Shown: positions 1-7,638, counted from the first letter of the stretch. The stretch is 15,394 nt of DNA from Flavobacteriaceae bacterium (GCA_030613745.1 JAUWLK010000038.1:1-15394); one strand, 5' to 3'. Notes: a model not told the origin generated them from the letters alone. Numbers and translations are program-made.

Positions 1-345
1 TGCATTGTGTTTTGTACAAGCTTCATACAATTTGATTAAATCTTTAGGATTATGTGAAAAATCTGCATCCATTTCAATGATATAATCATATTTTTTATCA
101 ATTGCCCATTTAAATCCATGAATATAGGCTGCACCTAAACCCTTTTTTTCTTTTCGAATTTGTATAAATAGTCTTTCAGGATATTCATTTTGTAAATTTT
201 GAACAATGTTAGCTGTGCCGTCTGGCGAACTATCATCAACCACTAAAATATCAAATGCTTTTGTTTGAGAAAATGTAGTTCTTATAATTTTTTCTATATT
301 CTCTTTTTCATTATAAGTTGGTATGATAACCAGGGTGTCTTGCAT
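1..345 (-). CDS. Polyprenol monophosphomannose synthase (GT2), N-terminal part, truncated by window edge
   Basis: This is a family 2 glycosyltransferase of the dolichyl/polyprenyl-phosphate mannose synthase type. Such enzymes transfer mannose from GDP-mannose to a polyprenyl phosphate on the cytoplasmic membrane face. The first 115 codons are visible, starting at the ATG at 345-343, and the frame is open to base 1. The translation begins MQDTLVIIPTYNEKENI, the usual nucleotide-binding start. It continues with VVDDSSPDGT (residues 35-44), KKGLGAAYIHGF (68-79) and the metal-binding DAD (93-95) in EMDADFSHNP, which is characteristic of the DPM1 branch. A TAnnTTTG motif (TACCTTTG, 371-364) lies just upstream. 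The gene is divergent from a GT39 transferase that could use its product. The family call is firm. The sugar (mannose versus glucose) is inferred from the motif pattern. Confidence 0.9.
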   Translation of the reverse strand, partial: MQDTLVIIPTYNEKENIEKIIRTTFSQTKAFDILVVDDSSPDGTANIVQNLQNEYPERLFIQIRKEKKGLGAAYIHGFKWAIDKKYDYIIEMDADFSHNPKDLIKLYEACTKHNA

Positions 346-363
346 AATTATTTTTTTGTCATG

Positions 364-371
364 CAAAGGTA
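364..371 (-). promoter_or_regulatory. Promoter -7 element of the GT2 gene
   Basis: On the minus strand this reads TACCTTTG, an exact match to the Bacteroidota sigma-A -7 consensus TAnnTTTG. It lies 18 nt before the GT2 ATG. I found no convincing -33 TTG box. It is separated by only 14 bp from the opposing plus-strand element at 386-393. Confidence 0.6.
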
Positions 372-385
372 AAACAAATTATTGC

Positions 386-393
386 TAATTTTG
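386..393 (+). promoter_or_regulatory. Promoter -7 element of the GT39 gene
   Basis: TAATTTTG matches TAnnTTTG and lies 17 nt before the ATG at 411. A TTTG at 355-358 could be the -33 box, but the 27-nt spacing is longer than usual. The position implies transcription starting around 400. This argues against translation from the in-frame GTG at 393, whose first base is the last base of this element. Confidence 0.5.
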
Positions 394-410
394 TGTTAAG
401 AATTCACTCT

Positions 411-2102
411 ATGAAATTAATTCAAAAATCAAAATATCAATTTCTTTTTTTCCTCATTATTTTCTTTGTTATTAACCTTTTACAAAGTAAATATACTGCA
501 TTATTTGAAGATGAAGCCTATTACTGGGTTTGGTCAAAAAATTTAGCTTTTGGATATTTTGATCACCCTCCTTTAGTTGCACTTTGGGTTAGAATTAGTA
601 GTTTATTTTTTGATTCTGAATTGGGAGTTCGGTTTTTTTCAACCATTAGCTTTTCTTTAATGCTTGTTATTATTTGGTTGATTATTGATTATAAAGAAAA
701 ATGGAAATATGTTTGGTTGTATTTTTTATTGGTTATTTCTGTAGCTTTATTAAATGTTTTTGGTTTTGTCACTACTCCTGATACGCCACTTTTCTTATTT
801 ACAGCACTATTTTTGTATGCTTACAAACAATTTTTAATTAAAGATAATTGGAAATATATATTGCTGTTAGGTTTTTCTATGGCAGGAATGTTGTATAGCA
901 AATACCATGGTGTTTTGGTTCTCTTTTTTGTTGTAATGTCAAATCTTTCATTGCTTAAAAATAAAAAATTTTGGATGGCAAGTCTCTTTGGGTTTTTACT
1001 TTTTTTACCACATTTAAACTGGCAATATCAAAATGATTTTCCTTCGTTTGTTTATCACCTGAAAGAAAGAGGTAAAAAACCATATAGAATTGACAATACA
1101 TTAATGCATTTTGTAAATATTATAGCCATTGTAGGTATTACGTTTCCAATAGTGTATAAAGCTTTTTTTAAACTAAAAACATATTCTAAATTTGATAAAT
1201 CATTGAATTTTATAATTTACGGGTTTGTTGTATTTTTCTTTTTTACAACATTTACTTCTCGTCCACAAGCACAATGGATTGGTATAATACTAATTCCTTT
1301 AATAATCTTAACTTTTCCTTATTTTATTCAAAACCAAAAAGCTAGAAAATGGTTAATTATTTTAGGATCTATTCAATTTGGATTATTATTAATCGTGAGA
1401 ATCTTTTTAGCCAATGAAAATATTTCACCAATAAAACTAGAACCTCATATTGGTCAAACTTGGATTCCTGCTTTAAAAGAGAAAACTAAAAGCAAGCCTA
1501 TTGTTTTTGTTAATTCATACCGAAATGCTTCTTTATATACTTTTTATACAGGTATTAAAACACATTCTTACAGTATTTTAAAAGGAAGAAAAAGTCAATA
1601 TGATTTATTGAATTTTGAAGAAAAAATGCAATCTGAAAATGTATATGGTATAAGTAAGTTATTAACAGGTGAACCACGTATAGTGAAAAAAAAGAAAGAT
1701 TTTCTTAACGGAAAAACTATTTCAAATTATTCAACTTTTCAAAAAGTAATTTGTAATATTAATTCTGAAGATTTATTCATTGAAGTGGGTAAAAATATTA
1801 ATTTTGAATTTACATTTAAAAATACTTATAATAAAAATATTAGTTTTGAACATGTAAAGTTTATTGGTGTTTTTCAAGGATATAAGAATAAAATCATTGC
1901 AAAAGTTCCTTTGAAAATAAATAATTTATCAAGTTTAACTGCAAATGAAGAAAAAATATTTGAAGCTACTTTTATTGCTCCAAAAATAGTTTATAACGAT
2001 GAAATAACATTTAGAGTAGCTTTGCAGTTTTATAATTTATTAGAAGGCTATCAAGGTAATAAAGTTTATCCCATATTTATAAAAGAATCAACTACAAATT
2101 AA
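411..2102 (+). CDS. Glycosyltransferase family 39 (PMT/ArnT-like) membrane protein
   Basis: This 563-residue integral membrane glycosyltransferase has the GT39/GT-C fold. The family transfers a sugar from a polyprenyl-phosphate donor to protein or lipid on the periplasmic side. After the first membrane helix, the catalytic Asp-Glu pair lies at about residues 34-35 (FEDEAYYW), followed by FDHPP (51-55), the signature of the PMT_2 branch. Many hydrophobic segments span roughly residues 10-340. A hydrophilic tail of about 200 residues ends in a beta-rich stretch (about 440-560) with no motif I recognise. I chose the ATG at 411 over the in-frame GTG at 393, because the putative -7 element overlaps that GTG. 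It is divergent from a polyprenyl-phosphate mannose synthase, which suggests a donor-maker and transferase pair. It lies 8 bp before the DUF4271 gene. The acceptor (protein O-glycosylation or lipid) cannot be told from the sequence. Confidence 0.88.
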   Translation: MKLIQKSKYQFLFFLIIFFVINLLQSKYTALFEDEAYYWVWSKNLAFGYFDHPPLVALWVRISSLFFDSELGVRFFSTISFSLMLVIIWLIIDYKEKWKYVWLYFLLVISVALLNVFGFVTTPDTPLFLFTALFLYAYKQFLIKDNWKYILLLGFSMAGMLYSKYHGVLVLFFVVMSNLSLLKNKKFWMASLFGFLLFLPHLNWQYQNDFPSFVYHLKERGKKPYRIDNTLMHFVNIIAIVGITFPIVYKAFFKLKTYSKFDKSLNFIIYGFVVFFFFTTFTSRPQAQWIGIILIPLIILTFPYFIQNQKARKWLIILGSIQFGLLLIVRIFLANENISPIKLEPHIGQTWIPALKEKTKSKPIVFVNSYRNASLYTFYTGIKTHSYSILKGRKSQYDLLNFEEKMQSENVYGISKLLTGEPRIVKKKKDFLNGKTISNYSTFQKVICNINSEDLFIEVGKNINFEFTFKNTYNKNISFEHVKFIGVFQGYKNKIIAKVPLKINNLSSLTANEEKIFEATFIAPKIVYNDEITFRVALQFYNLLEGYQGNKVYPIFIKESTTN

Positions 2103-2110
2103 AAAAATAA

Positions 2111-2773
2111 ATGTTTGAAGGTATAGAAAGAATTGCTTTTTCAAAAGATTGGATTACTATAGTTTTAATGTTGGTTTTAGCATTAATTACAATAGTTAAA
2201 TTTGTTTATAGTGAACGATTTTCTAAACTTTTTTCTCTTTTATATTCAGAAAAATATTATAGTGATTATTTAAAAAATAAGCCACTTGTATTCAATAAAT
2301 TTCATTTATTACTCTTTTTAGTAATTATTATTAATGTTTCTTTGTTGGTTTTTTTTAGTTTTAAAACCTTTAATTCTTCTAATATTTCAAATGATTTTAC
2401 ATTTTTTATTCAAGTTTTAATCCTTGTTATTTTATATATTTTTATTCGATATTTTATTGGTTATTTTTTAGGTGTTATTTTTGAAATTTATGAAAATCAA
2501 AAATATGTTACTTTTCTTAAAATCAGTAATTTATCTTTTATTTCGATTTTAACTTTTCCTTTACTTGTTCTTATAAATTTCAGTAGTATTTCTCTACATA
2601 AATTTTTACTAGTTTTTAGTATAATTATTGTTCTTATATTATCATTTATACGCTACTATACAATTTTAAAAAATGAAAGAATAAAATTTAATAATTTGTT
2701 TTATTTATTTTTGTACCTTTGCGCCCTTGAAATAGCGCCTTTTATAGTTATTTATAAAATGTTTGTTTATTAA
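2111..2773 (+). CDS. DUF4271 domain-containing membrane protein
   Basis: This 220-residue membrane protein of unknown function has about six predicted transmembrane segments (roughly residues 13-31, 65-83, 97-120, 140-157, 164-182 and 195-216). The C-terminal LYLCALEIAP (201-210) and the KPLVFNKFH stretch (57-65) are typical of DUF4271, a family I know only from Bacteroidota, usually directly upstream of hemD as here. It begins 8 bp after the GT39 stop and is probably cotranscribed with it. The codons for YLCALEI are unusual for this AT-rich gene (TAC, CTT, TGC, GCC, CTT) and contain a TAnnTTTG promoter that presumably serves hemD. The biochemical role is unknown. A link to heme synthesis would rest only on adjacency. 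Confidence 0.85.
   Translation: MFEGIERIAFSKDWITIVLMLVLALITIVKFVYSERFSKLFSLLYSEKYYSDYLKNKPLVFNKFHLLLFLVIIINVSLLVFFSFKTFNSSNISNDFTFFIQVLILVILYIFIRYFIGYFLGVIFEIYENQKYVTFLKISNLSFISILTFPLLVLINFSSISLHKFLLVFSIIIVLILSFIRYYTILKNERIKFNNLFYLFLYLCALEIAPFIVIYKMFVY
2714..2721 (+). promoter_or_regulatory. Internal promoter -7 element for hemD, inside the DUF4271 gene
   Basis: TACCTTTG is an exact TAnnTTTG match within the last codons of the DUF4271 gene, 70 nt before the hemD ATG. A TTTG at 2695-2698 is a possible -33 box with a slightly short 15-nt spacer. The following GCGCCC gives a strong local break in composition. Transcription from here would produce a hemD leader of roughly 60 nt. Confidence 0.55.
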
Positions 2774-2791
2774 AACAAAATAGAATATAAT

Positions 2792-3535
2792 ATGAAAATA
2801 AAAACTATACTTGTTTCACAACCGGCTCCTAAGGTAAATCAGTCTCCTTATCACGACTTAATGAATAAACAAAAAGTGAAAATTGATTTTAGATCTTTTA
2901 TTCATGTTGAAGGAGAATCAGCAAGAGAAGTTCGGTCTCAAAAAATTGATTTCTTAAACTTTTCTGCTGTTATTTTCACTAGTAGAAATGCTGTTGATAA
3001 TTATTTTAGATTAGCAGAGGAAATGCGTATTATTATACCTGATTCCATGAATTATTTTTGTTTATCAGAAGCTGTTGCTTTTTATTTACAAAAGTATGTA
3101 GTGTATAGAAAACGAAAAATATATGTTGGTAAAAGAACACTTGAAGATTTATTGCCTTTAATAATAAAACATAAAACTGAAAAGTTCATATTACCTTGTT
3201 CAGACAAAGTTAAACCTGCAATTCTTGAAAAATTAGATAAATCAGGTATTGAATGGAAAAAAGCAGTTTTATTTAAAACCGTAATTAGCGATTTATCTGA
3301 TTTAAAAGGTGTTTTATATGATGTTTTAGTATTCTTTAGTCCTAGTGGTATTAAATCATTATTTAAAAATTTTCCGGAATTTAAACAAAATAGTACTCGT
3401 ATTGCTGTGTTTGGAAACTCTACGGTTAAAGCTGCAGAAGAAGCTGGTTTAAAAATTGATATAACAGCCCCAACAAAAGAAAACCCTTCTATGACTATGG
3501 CTTTAGAAAAATACATCAAAGAAGTAAATAAATAA
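2792..3535 (+). CDS. hemD: Uroporphyrinogen-III synthase
   Basis: HemD closes and isomerises hydroxymethylbilane to uroporphyrinogen III, the branch point to heme, siroheme and cobalamin, in the cytoplasm. The 247 residues fit the usual length of about 250. Recognisable conserved stretches are FTSRNAVDNYF (62-72) in the first lobe, and FFSPSGIKSLF (181-191) and APTKENPSM (226-234) in the second lobe. Sequence conservation in this family is low, but these segments and the position after DUF4271 are typical of flavobacterial HemD. The ATG at 2792 is the first in frame. There is an 18-bp gap to the DUF4271 stop. Expression may come from both the upstream operon and the internal promoter at 2714. 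No other heme-pathway gene is in the window. A bidirectional terminator follows. Confidence 0.9.
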   Translation: MKIKTILVSQPAPKVNQSPYHDLMNKQKVKIDFRSFIHVEGESAREVRSQKIDFLNFSAVIFTSRNAVDNYFRLAEEMRIIIPDSMNYFCLSEAVAFYLQKYVVYRKRKIYVGKRTLEDLLPLIIKHKTEKFILPCSDKVKPAILEKLDKSGIEWKKAVLFKTVISDLSDLKGVLYDVLVFFSPSGIKSLFKNFPEFKQNSTRIAVFGNSTVKAAEEAGLKIDITAPTKENPSMTMALEKYIKEVNK

Positions 3536-3555
3536 TTACTTTAAGAAATAAATAT

Positions 3556-3590
3556 AAAAACGCCTTAAAAATAAACTTTAAGGCGTTTTT
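3556..3590. terminator. Bidirectional intrinsic terminator between hemD and recA
   Basis: A perfect 14-bp inverted repeat is formed by AAAAACGCCTTAAA (3556-3569) and TTTAAGGCGTTTTT (3577-3590), with a 7-nt loop. Each arm supplies a T-run in the direction of transcription. The genes on either side converge, so it can end both transcripts. Confidence 0.9.
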
Positions 3591-3606
3591 TATATTTATT
3601 CTTGTT

Positions 3607-4611
3607 TTAAGCTTCTTTAATTGCCTCTTTAATTCTAGTTTCTAATTCCTCTGCTAATTCAGGATTGTCTTGAATTAAACCTTTAACAGCATCTCTTCCT
3701 TGCCCTAATTTAGTTTCATCATAACTAAACCATGACCCGCTTTTTTTGACAATACCATATTCAACTCCCAAATCTAAAATTTCTCCCACTTTTGAAATTC
3801 CTTCTCCATACATTATATCAAATTCAGCAATCTTAAATGGTGGAGCCACTTTATTCTTTACAACTTTTACTTTGGTACGATTACCTATCACATTATCACC
3901 ATCTTTTATTTGTGTACGTCTTCTTATATCTAATCTAACCGAAGCATAAAATTTTAAAGCATTACCCCCTGTTGTAACTTCAGGATTACCAAACATAACT
4001 CCTATTTTTTCACGTAATTGGTTTATAAAAATAACTGTACAATTAGTTTTACTGATGGTTCCTGTAAGTTTACGTAATGCTTGTGACATTAATCGTGCAT
4101 GTAAACCCATTTTTGAATCACCCATTTCACCTTCAATTTCACTTTTAGGTGTTAATGCTGCAACTGAGTCAATTACAATAATATCAATTGCTCCTGAACT
4201 TATTAAATTATCAGTAATTTCTAAAGCTTGTTCTCCATAATCAGGTTGTGAAATAATTAAATTATCAATATCCACTCCTAATTTTTCAGCATAAAAACGG
4301 TCAAAAGCATGTTCAGCATCAATAAAAGCAGCTATACCTCCTGCTTTTTGAGCCTCAGCCATTGCATGAAGTGCAAGGGTTGTTTTACCAGAAGATTCCG
4401 GACCATAAATTTCAATAACTCTACCTCTTGGGTATCCTCCAACTCCTAATGCCAGATCTAAACCTAATGAACCTGATGATATTATTTCAATATCTTGATA
4501 TGCAACATCACCAAGCTTCATTACTGAGCCCTTTCCGTAAGTTTTATCTAATTTATCAAGAGTAAGTTGTAATGCTTTTAATTTTGCTACTTTTTCTTTG
4601 TCTTCTGCCAT
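3607..4611 (-). CDS. recA: Recombinase RecA
   Basis: RecA forms ATP-dependent filaments on single-stranded DNA, drives strand exchange in homologous recombination, and in many bacteria triggers LexA cleavage. The 334-residue sequence carries Walker A GPESSGKTT (70-78), the Walker B region IIVIDSVAAL, the FINQLREKIGVMFG stretch leading to loop L2, and TTGGNALKFYASVRLDIRR. The N-terminal KALQLTLDKLDKTYGKGSVM helix is typical. The C-terminal tail is short and only mildly acidic. The start is the ATG at 4611-4609. It follows the TolB-like gene on the same strand after a 114-bp gap containing an 18-nt palindrome. I see no LexA-type operator, and I do not claim SOS control. It is intact and of normal length. 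Confidence 0.98.
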   Translation of the reverse strand: MAEDKEKVAKLKALQLTLDKLDKTYGKGSVMKLGDVAYQDIEIISSGSLGLDLALGVGGYPRGRVIEIYGPESSGKTTLALHAMAEAQKAGGIAAFIDAEHAFDRFYAEKLGVDIDNLIISQPDYGEQALEITDNLISSGAIDIIVIDSVAALTPKSEIEGEMGDSKMGLHARLMSQALRKLTGTISKTNCTVIFINQLREKIGVMFGNPEVTTGGNALKFYASVRLDIRRRTQIKDGDNVIGNRTKVKVVKNKVAPPFKIAEFDIMYGEGISKVGEILDLGVEYGIVKKSGSWFSYDETKLGQGRDAVKGLIQDNPELAEELETRIKEAIKEA

Positions 4612-4639
4612 AATCGTACTTAAATTATTAATGTTTTTA

Positions 4640-4657
4640 TCCCGATATTTATCGGGA
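4640..4657. repeat. Perfect palindrome in the recA leader
   Basis: TCCCGATATTTATCGGGA has 8-bp perfect arms around a 2-nt centre, 28 bp before the recA start codon. In the recA direction it is followed by ATAAAAA, not a T-run, so it is not a normal terminator for the upstream gene. If the weak -7-like sequence at 4667-4660 (TACTTTAG) is used, the hairpin would lie at the 5' end of the recA mRNA. An operator and a dispersed intergenic repeat are alternatives. Confidence 0.6.
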
Positions 4658-4659
4658 AG

Positions 4660-4667
4660 CTAAAGTA
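4660..4667 (-). promoter_or_regulatory. Weak candidate promoter -7 element for recA
   Basis: On the minus strand this is TACTTTAG, one mismatch from TAnnTTTG, 48 nt before the recA ATG. No clear -33 box is visible upstream. It is the closest match in the 114-bp gap. Confidence 0.3.
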
Positions 4668-4725
4668 TGAAAATTTATGAGTTTTTATTTGTAATATTTT
4701 AGTTTGTTTTTAAATCTTATTAAAA

Positions 4726-6243
4726 CTATTTTCCTGAATTACTCACAAATGCAACATATTTACTGTCAGGCGACCATGAGGGAACATTGATTGTTCCTTG
4801 TCCTCCATAAAGGTATGCAACTACTTTTGACTTGCCTCCTTTAGTTGACATAATTCTCAACATTACACGTTTGTATGATGGATGTGAATTTACCGGTATA
4901 TCAGAGGGAAATGAAAGGTAAAGAATCCATTTTCCATCAGGAGAGATATGAGGAAACCAATTATTCCACTCATCAAAGGTAATTTGTTCTCTGTTTGAAC
5001 CATTTGGATTCATTCTCCATAACTGCATTGTACCAGATTCAGTACTATTGTAATAAATATATTTTCCGTCAGGAGAATATTCCGGTCCATCTACATGACC
5101 AGACTTGAAATTAGTTAGCTGAGTTTCTTTACCATCCTCAATAGAAGCTTTATAAATATTATAAATATCTTCTTTATTTCTTTGTGCAACATAAACAACA
5201 TCTTTGTTATTAGGTGCCCAACCATGCCAATAAGATGGTGTATCTACTGTAACCAATTTTGGTTCGCCTCCTTCTATCGGAACGGTATAAACGGTTGACC
5301 CTCCTCCCGGAAATCCGTCTCGATGATGGCTAATTGCAAGTATCTTACCGTTAAATGAAATACCGTGATCATTATTATTTTGATTGGCAAAACCCGTATT
5401 TAATTTTTCCAACTTACCTCCTTCTATAGGTATTTTATAAAGAGATCCTTCCATATTAAAAAGTAATTTCTTTCCATCAGGCATCCAATTCGGAGCTTCA
5501 AATCGATCAGATTTCTTAAAAATCACCTTTCTATTTCCATTAAAAGGGTTAATTATTTCTAATCTACATCCTAAATATCCTTCCTTGTTAGGGTTATAAT
5601 TATCTGTTACTGGTTTATCTATACGAACATTCCAAACTTCAGCCTTTGTGTCTATATTAGAGTTATTAGATGTAATAAACATCCCTGCTAGAATAGTGGT
5701 AGGTAAATTTTCAATAGTATAAGAAGCAATTAGCTGAAGTGGTTCTCCAAAATAAGCAGCTCTGAAAATAATTTTATTGCCTTTACGTTCTAGTTGTAAA
5801 ATCTCAAAATTCTCTTTTAAATTTTGTATTTTGTTTTTACTATTTTCTTTAAGCTCATTTTTTGATTTTCTCCATTGAAATTTTATTTTACCTTTTTCGT
5901 TTAAAGAAGCGCTAACATATACAGATCTATTTTCATCGGATTCACGTATCATCCAACCTGTTTTTACGTTTGTTTTAACATTGTTTTCAATAATTCTAAA
6001 ATTAGCAGTTAATATAAAATCATTAGATATTTTATTATATAGGTACCTAAATTTTTCTTTTTTATACTGCTTGCTATAATTAGAGTTTGTAAAAATATAT
6101 TTCTGTGATTGTTCATTATATAGCGTTAAACTTTTTTTATCAGAATTTTTAATGTTTATATTGTTTTTAAAAATACCAATTGTATTTTGTGAAATAGCTA
6201 AGTTAAATGAACATAGACTGATTATAATTAGAAAATTTTTCAT
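4726..6243 (-). CDS. Secreted two-domain protein with TolB-like (PD40) beta-propeller
   Basis: This is a 505-residue exported protein of unknown role. Residues 1-19 form a signal peptide with a likely signal peptidase I site (AIS then QN) and no lipobox. Residues about 30-210 form a beta-rich domain (ILTANFRI, TGWMIRES, SVYVSAS, AEVWNVRID) resembling the DUF1349/laminin-G-like sandwich found in carbohydrate-associated proteins. Residues about 220-505 carry TolB/PD40 propeller repeats, marked by MPDGKKLLF (254-262), APNNKDVVYV (343-352), SPDGKYIYY (390-398), SPDGKWILYL (434-443) and SPDSKYVAFV (491-500). It is not E. coli-type TolB, because there is no Pal or TolA nearby and the N-terminal domain differs. 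It lies 32 bp after elaA on the same strand. Binding of sugar or peptide in the periplasm or outside is possible but inferred. No catalytic residues are evident. Confidence 0.8.
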   Translation of the reverse strand: MKNFLIIISLCSFNLAISQNTIGIFKNNINIKNSDKKSLTLYNEQSQKYIFTNSNYSKQYKKEKFRYLYNKISNDFILTANFRIIENNVKTNVKTGWMIRESDENRSVYVSASLNEKGKIKFQWRKSKNELKENSKNKIQNLKENFEILQLERKGNKIIFRAAYFGEPLQLIASYTIENLPTTILAGMFITSNNSNIDTKAEVWNVRIDKPVTDNYNPNKEGYLGCRLEIINPFNGNRKVIFKKSDRFEAPNWMPDGKKLLFNMEGSLYKIPIEGGKLEKLNTGFANQNNNDHGISFNGKILAISHHRDGFPGGGSTVYTVPIEGGEPKLVTVDTPSYWHGWAPNNKDVVYVAQRNKEDIYNIYKASIEDGKETQLTNFKSGHVDGPEYSPDGKYIYYNSTESGTMQLWRMNPNGSNREQITFDEWNNWFPHISPDGKWILYLSFPSDIPVNSHPSYKRVMLRIMSTKGGKSKVVAYLYGGQGTINVPSWSPDSKYVAFVSNSGK

Positions 6244-6275
6244 TGATTTTTATAATTAATTTTACTTATAAAGCA

Positions 6276-6725
6276 TTAATTTTTAAGCATATAAATATGA
6301 GGTATACCATCTTCAATATATGAATCTCCTACTTTTTTAAAACCATGATATTCATAAAACTTTTTAAGGTAGGTTTGTGCTCCTATTTTAATTTTAGTGG
6401 TATTAAATAAATCTTCAATTTGATTGATTGATCTTTTTATCAATTCATGTCCTAGTTTTTCATTTCGATAATCAGGATGTACTACCACCCTACCAATTGC
6501 AGCATTTTTATAATAATCACCAGGTTTAAAAATTCTGGTATATGTTATTATTTGTAAAGGATTATCATCCGCGAAAGCGAAAAAATGATAAGCAATTCTA
6601 TCTTTACCATCTAATTCCGGATAAGGACAATTTTGTTCAACAACAAAAACATTAATTCGTAATTGCAAAATATTATGAAATTCATCTAAAGTAAGTTCAT
6701 CAAATTTTTTAATTATCCACTTCAT
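6276..6725 (-). CDS. elaA: GNAT family N-acetyltransferase, ElaA type
   Basis: This 149-residue cytoplasmic acetyltransferase uses acetyl-CoA. The ElaA signature is clear: LRINVFVVEQNCPYPELDGKD region at residues 22-42, followed by YTRIF (62-66). The acetyl-CoA-binding motif A spans IGRVVVHPDYRNEKLG (77-92), and the late YLKKFYEYHGFKKVG (119-133) is the usual GNAT motif B end. The substrate of the family is not known. The ATG at 6725 lies 4 bp after the CDF transporter stop, so the two are surely cotranscribed with rpiB. Length matches the family. No oddities are seen. Confidence 0.9.
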   Translation of the reverse strand: MKWIIKKFDELTLDEFHNILQLRINVFVVEQNCPYPELDGKDRIAYHFFAFADDNPLQIITYTRIFKPGDYYKNAAIGRVVVHPDYRNEKLGHELIKRSINQIEDLFNTTKIKIGAQTYLKKFYEYHGFKKVGDSYIEDGIPHIYMLKN

Positions 6726-6729
6726 ATCT

Positions 6730-7632
6730 TTAATCTTGAATAATAATTTCTTTACTATCTTTTCTTAAGTATTCAGGTTGTAAATTACAATGATTTATAT
6801 GAAATTTTTCTTTTAAAATGAATTCAATTTCTTCGCAAATTTTATCAAATTCAGATAACTTAATATCTTTTATAAATTCAATATGTGCTTCAAAATGAGT
6901 ATCTTGATCATTTAATTGCCATATATGAATATGATGTAAATTTCTTATATTTTTGTTTTTAGTTAATTCTTTTATTATATCTTCAATAACTATTTTATCT
7001 GGAGCAAAAAGCATTAAAATTTTTAAAGAATTAATAAATATTTCCCAGCCCATATATAATAAATAAACAGAAATAAGTATGGTGAGTATTGCATCTATCC
7101 AATAAATTTGATAGTATTTCATTAATAAACCACCTATTAATACTGCTACTGAAGTTAATAAATCGGTTATTAAATGTATATAAGCCGATTTCATATTTAA
7201 ATTATGTTGTGCATCATTTTTAAGTAATAATACACTTAAACCATTACCTATAATTGCTACAATTGCTAACCAAATTACCAAGTCACTAGCAATTTCTTGA
7301 GGATTACTAAATCTTTTTACAGCTTCAAAAGCTAAAAAAACAGCAATAACAATTAATGTTGCTGAATTAATAAATGCAGCAATAATTTCAGCCCGTTTAA
7401 ATCCAAAAGTTTGATGTAATGTTTGTTTTTTAGTTTTTGTTAAAAGATTAGCTATATAACTAATAATTAATGAAATAACATCAGATAAATTATGAACAGC
7501 ATCTGATATTAATGCTAAACTTCCAGATATTAAACCTCCTATTACCTGAGCAACAGTAATAAATATATTTAATATTATAGAAAATAATAATTTTTTACCT
7601 GATAAGGTTTGATGTGAATGAGAATGCTCCAT
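6730..7632 (-). CDS. Cation diffusion facilitator (CDF) family metal transporter
   Basis: This 300-residue inner-membrane transporter probably exports Zn2+ (or Cd2+/Co2+) by proton exchange. It has six transmembrane helices within about residues 13-205 and a cytoplasmic C-terminal domain (about 210-290) of the CDF dimerisation type. The zinc-type site is present: SDAVHNLSD in TM2 (D44? to D51, with His47 and Asp51 as the HxxxD pair) and HLITD in TM5 (His153, Asp157). The N-terminal MEHSHSHQ is His-rich, common in CzcD/ZitB-like members. The ATG at 7632 lies 6 bp after the rpiB stop, and elaA starts 4 bp after this gene, so it sits in the middle of an operon. No metal-responsive operator was recognised. 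The exact metal is inferred from the HxxxD pattern. Confidence 0.92.
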   Translation of the reverse strand: MEHSHSHQTLSGKKLLFSIILNIFITVAQVIGGLISGSLALISDAVHNLSDVISLIISYIANLLTKTKKQTLHQTFGFKRAEIIAAFINSATLIVIAVFLAFEAVKRFSNPQEIASDLVIWLAIVAIIGNGLSVLLLKNDAQHNLNMKSAYIHLITDLLTSVAVLIGGLLMKYYQIYWIDAILTILISVYLLYMGWEIFINSLKILMLFAPDKIVIEDIIKELTKNKNIRNLHHIHIWQLNDQDTHFEAHIEFIKDIKLSEFDKICEEIEFILKEKFHINHCNLQPEYLRKDSKEIIIQD

Positions 7633-7638
7633 AAAATT

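Noticed and set aside
393..410. GTG start for the GT39 gene, 18 bp upstream of the chosen ATG
   Set aside because: Its first base belongs to the TAnnTTTG element, so a transcript from that promoter would not contain it. The ATG at 411 leads directly into the family N-terminus.
3082..3519. Open frame of 145 codons on the minus strand opposite hemD
   Set aside because: It is antisense to a well-supported hemD. The translation has no recognisable domain and no promoter.
3746..4240. Two short plus-strand open frames opposite recA (3746-3949 and 4055-4240)
   Set aside because: Both are antisense to the conserved recA coding sequence with no independent support.
4640..4657. Reading the recA-leader palindrome as a terminator of the TolB-like gene
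   Set aside because: In that direction it is followed by an A-rich, not a T-rich, tract.
4612..4725. LexA/SOS operator before recA
   Set aside because: No sequence matches the proteobacterial or Gram-positive LexA box, and I know of no reliable consensus for this lineage.
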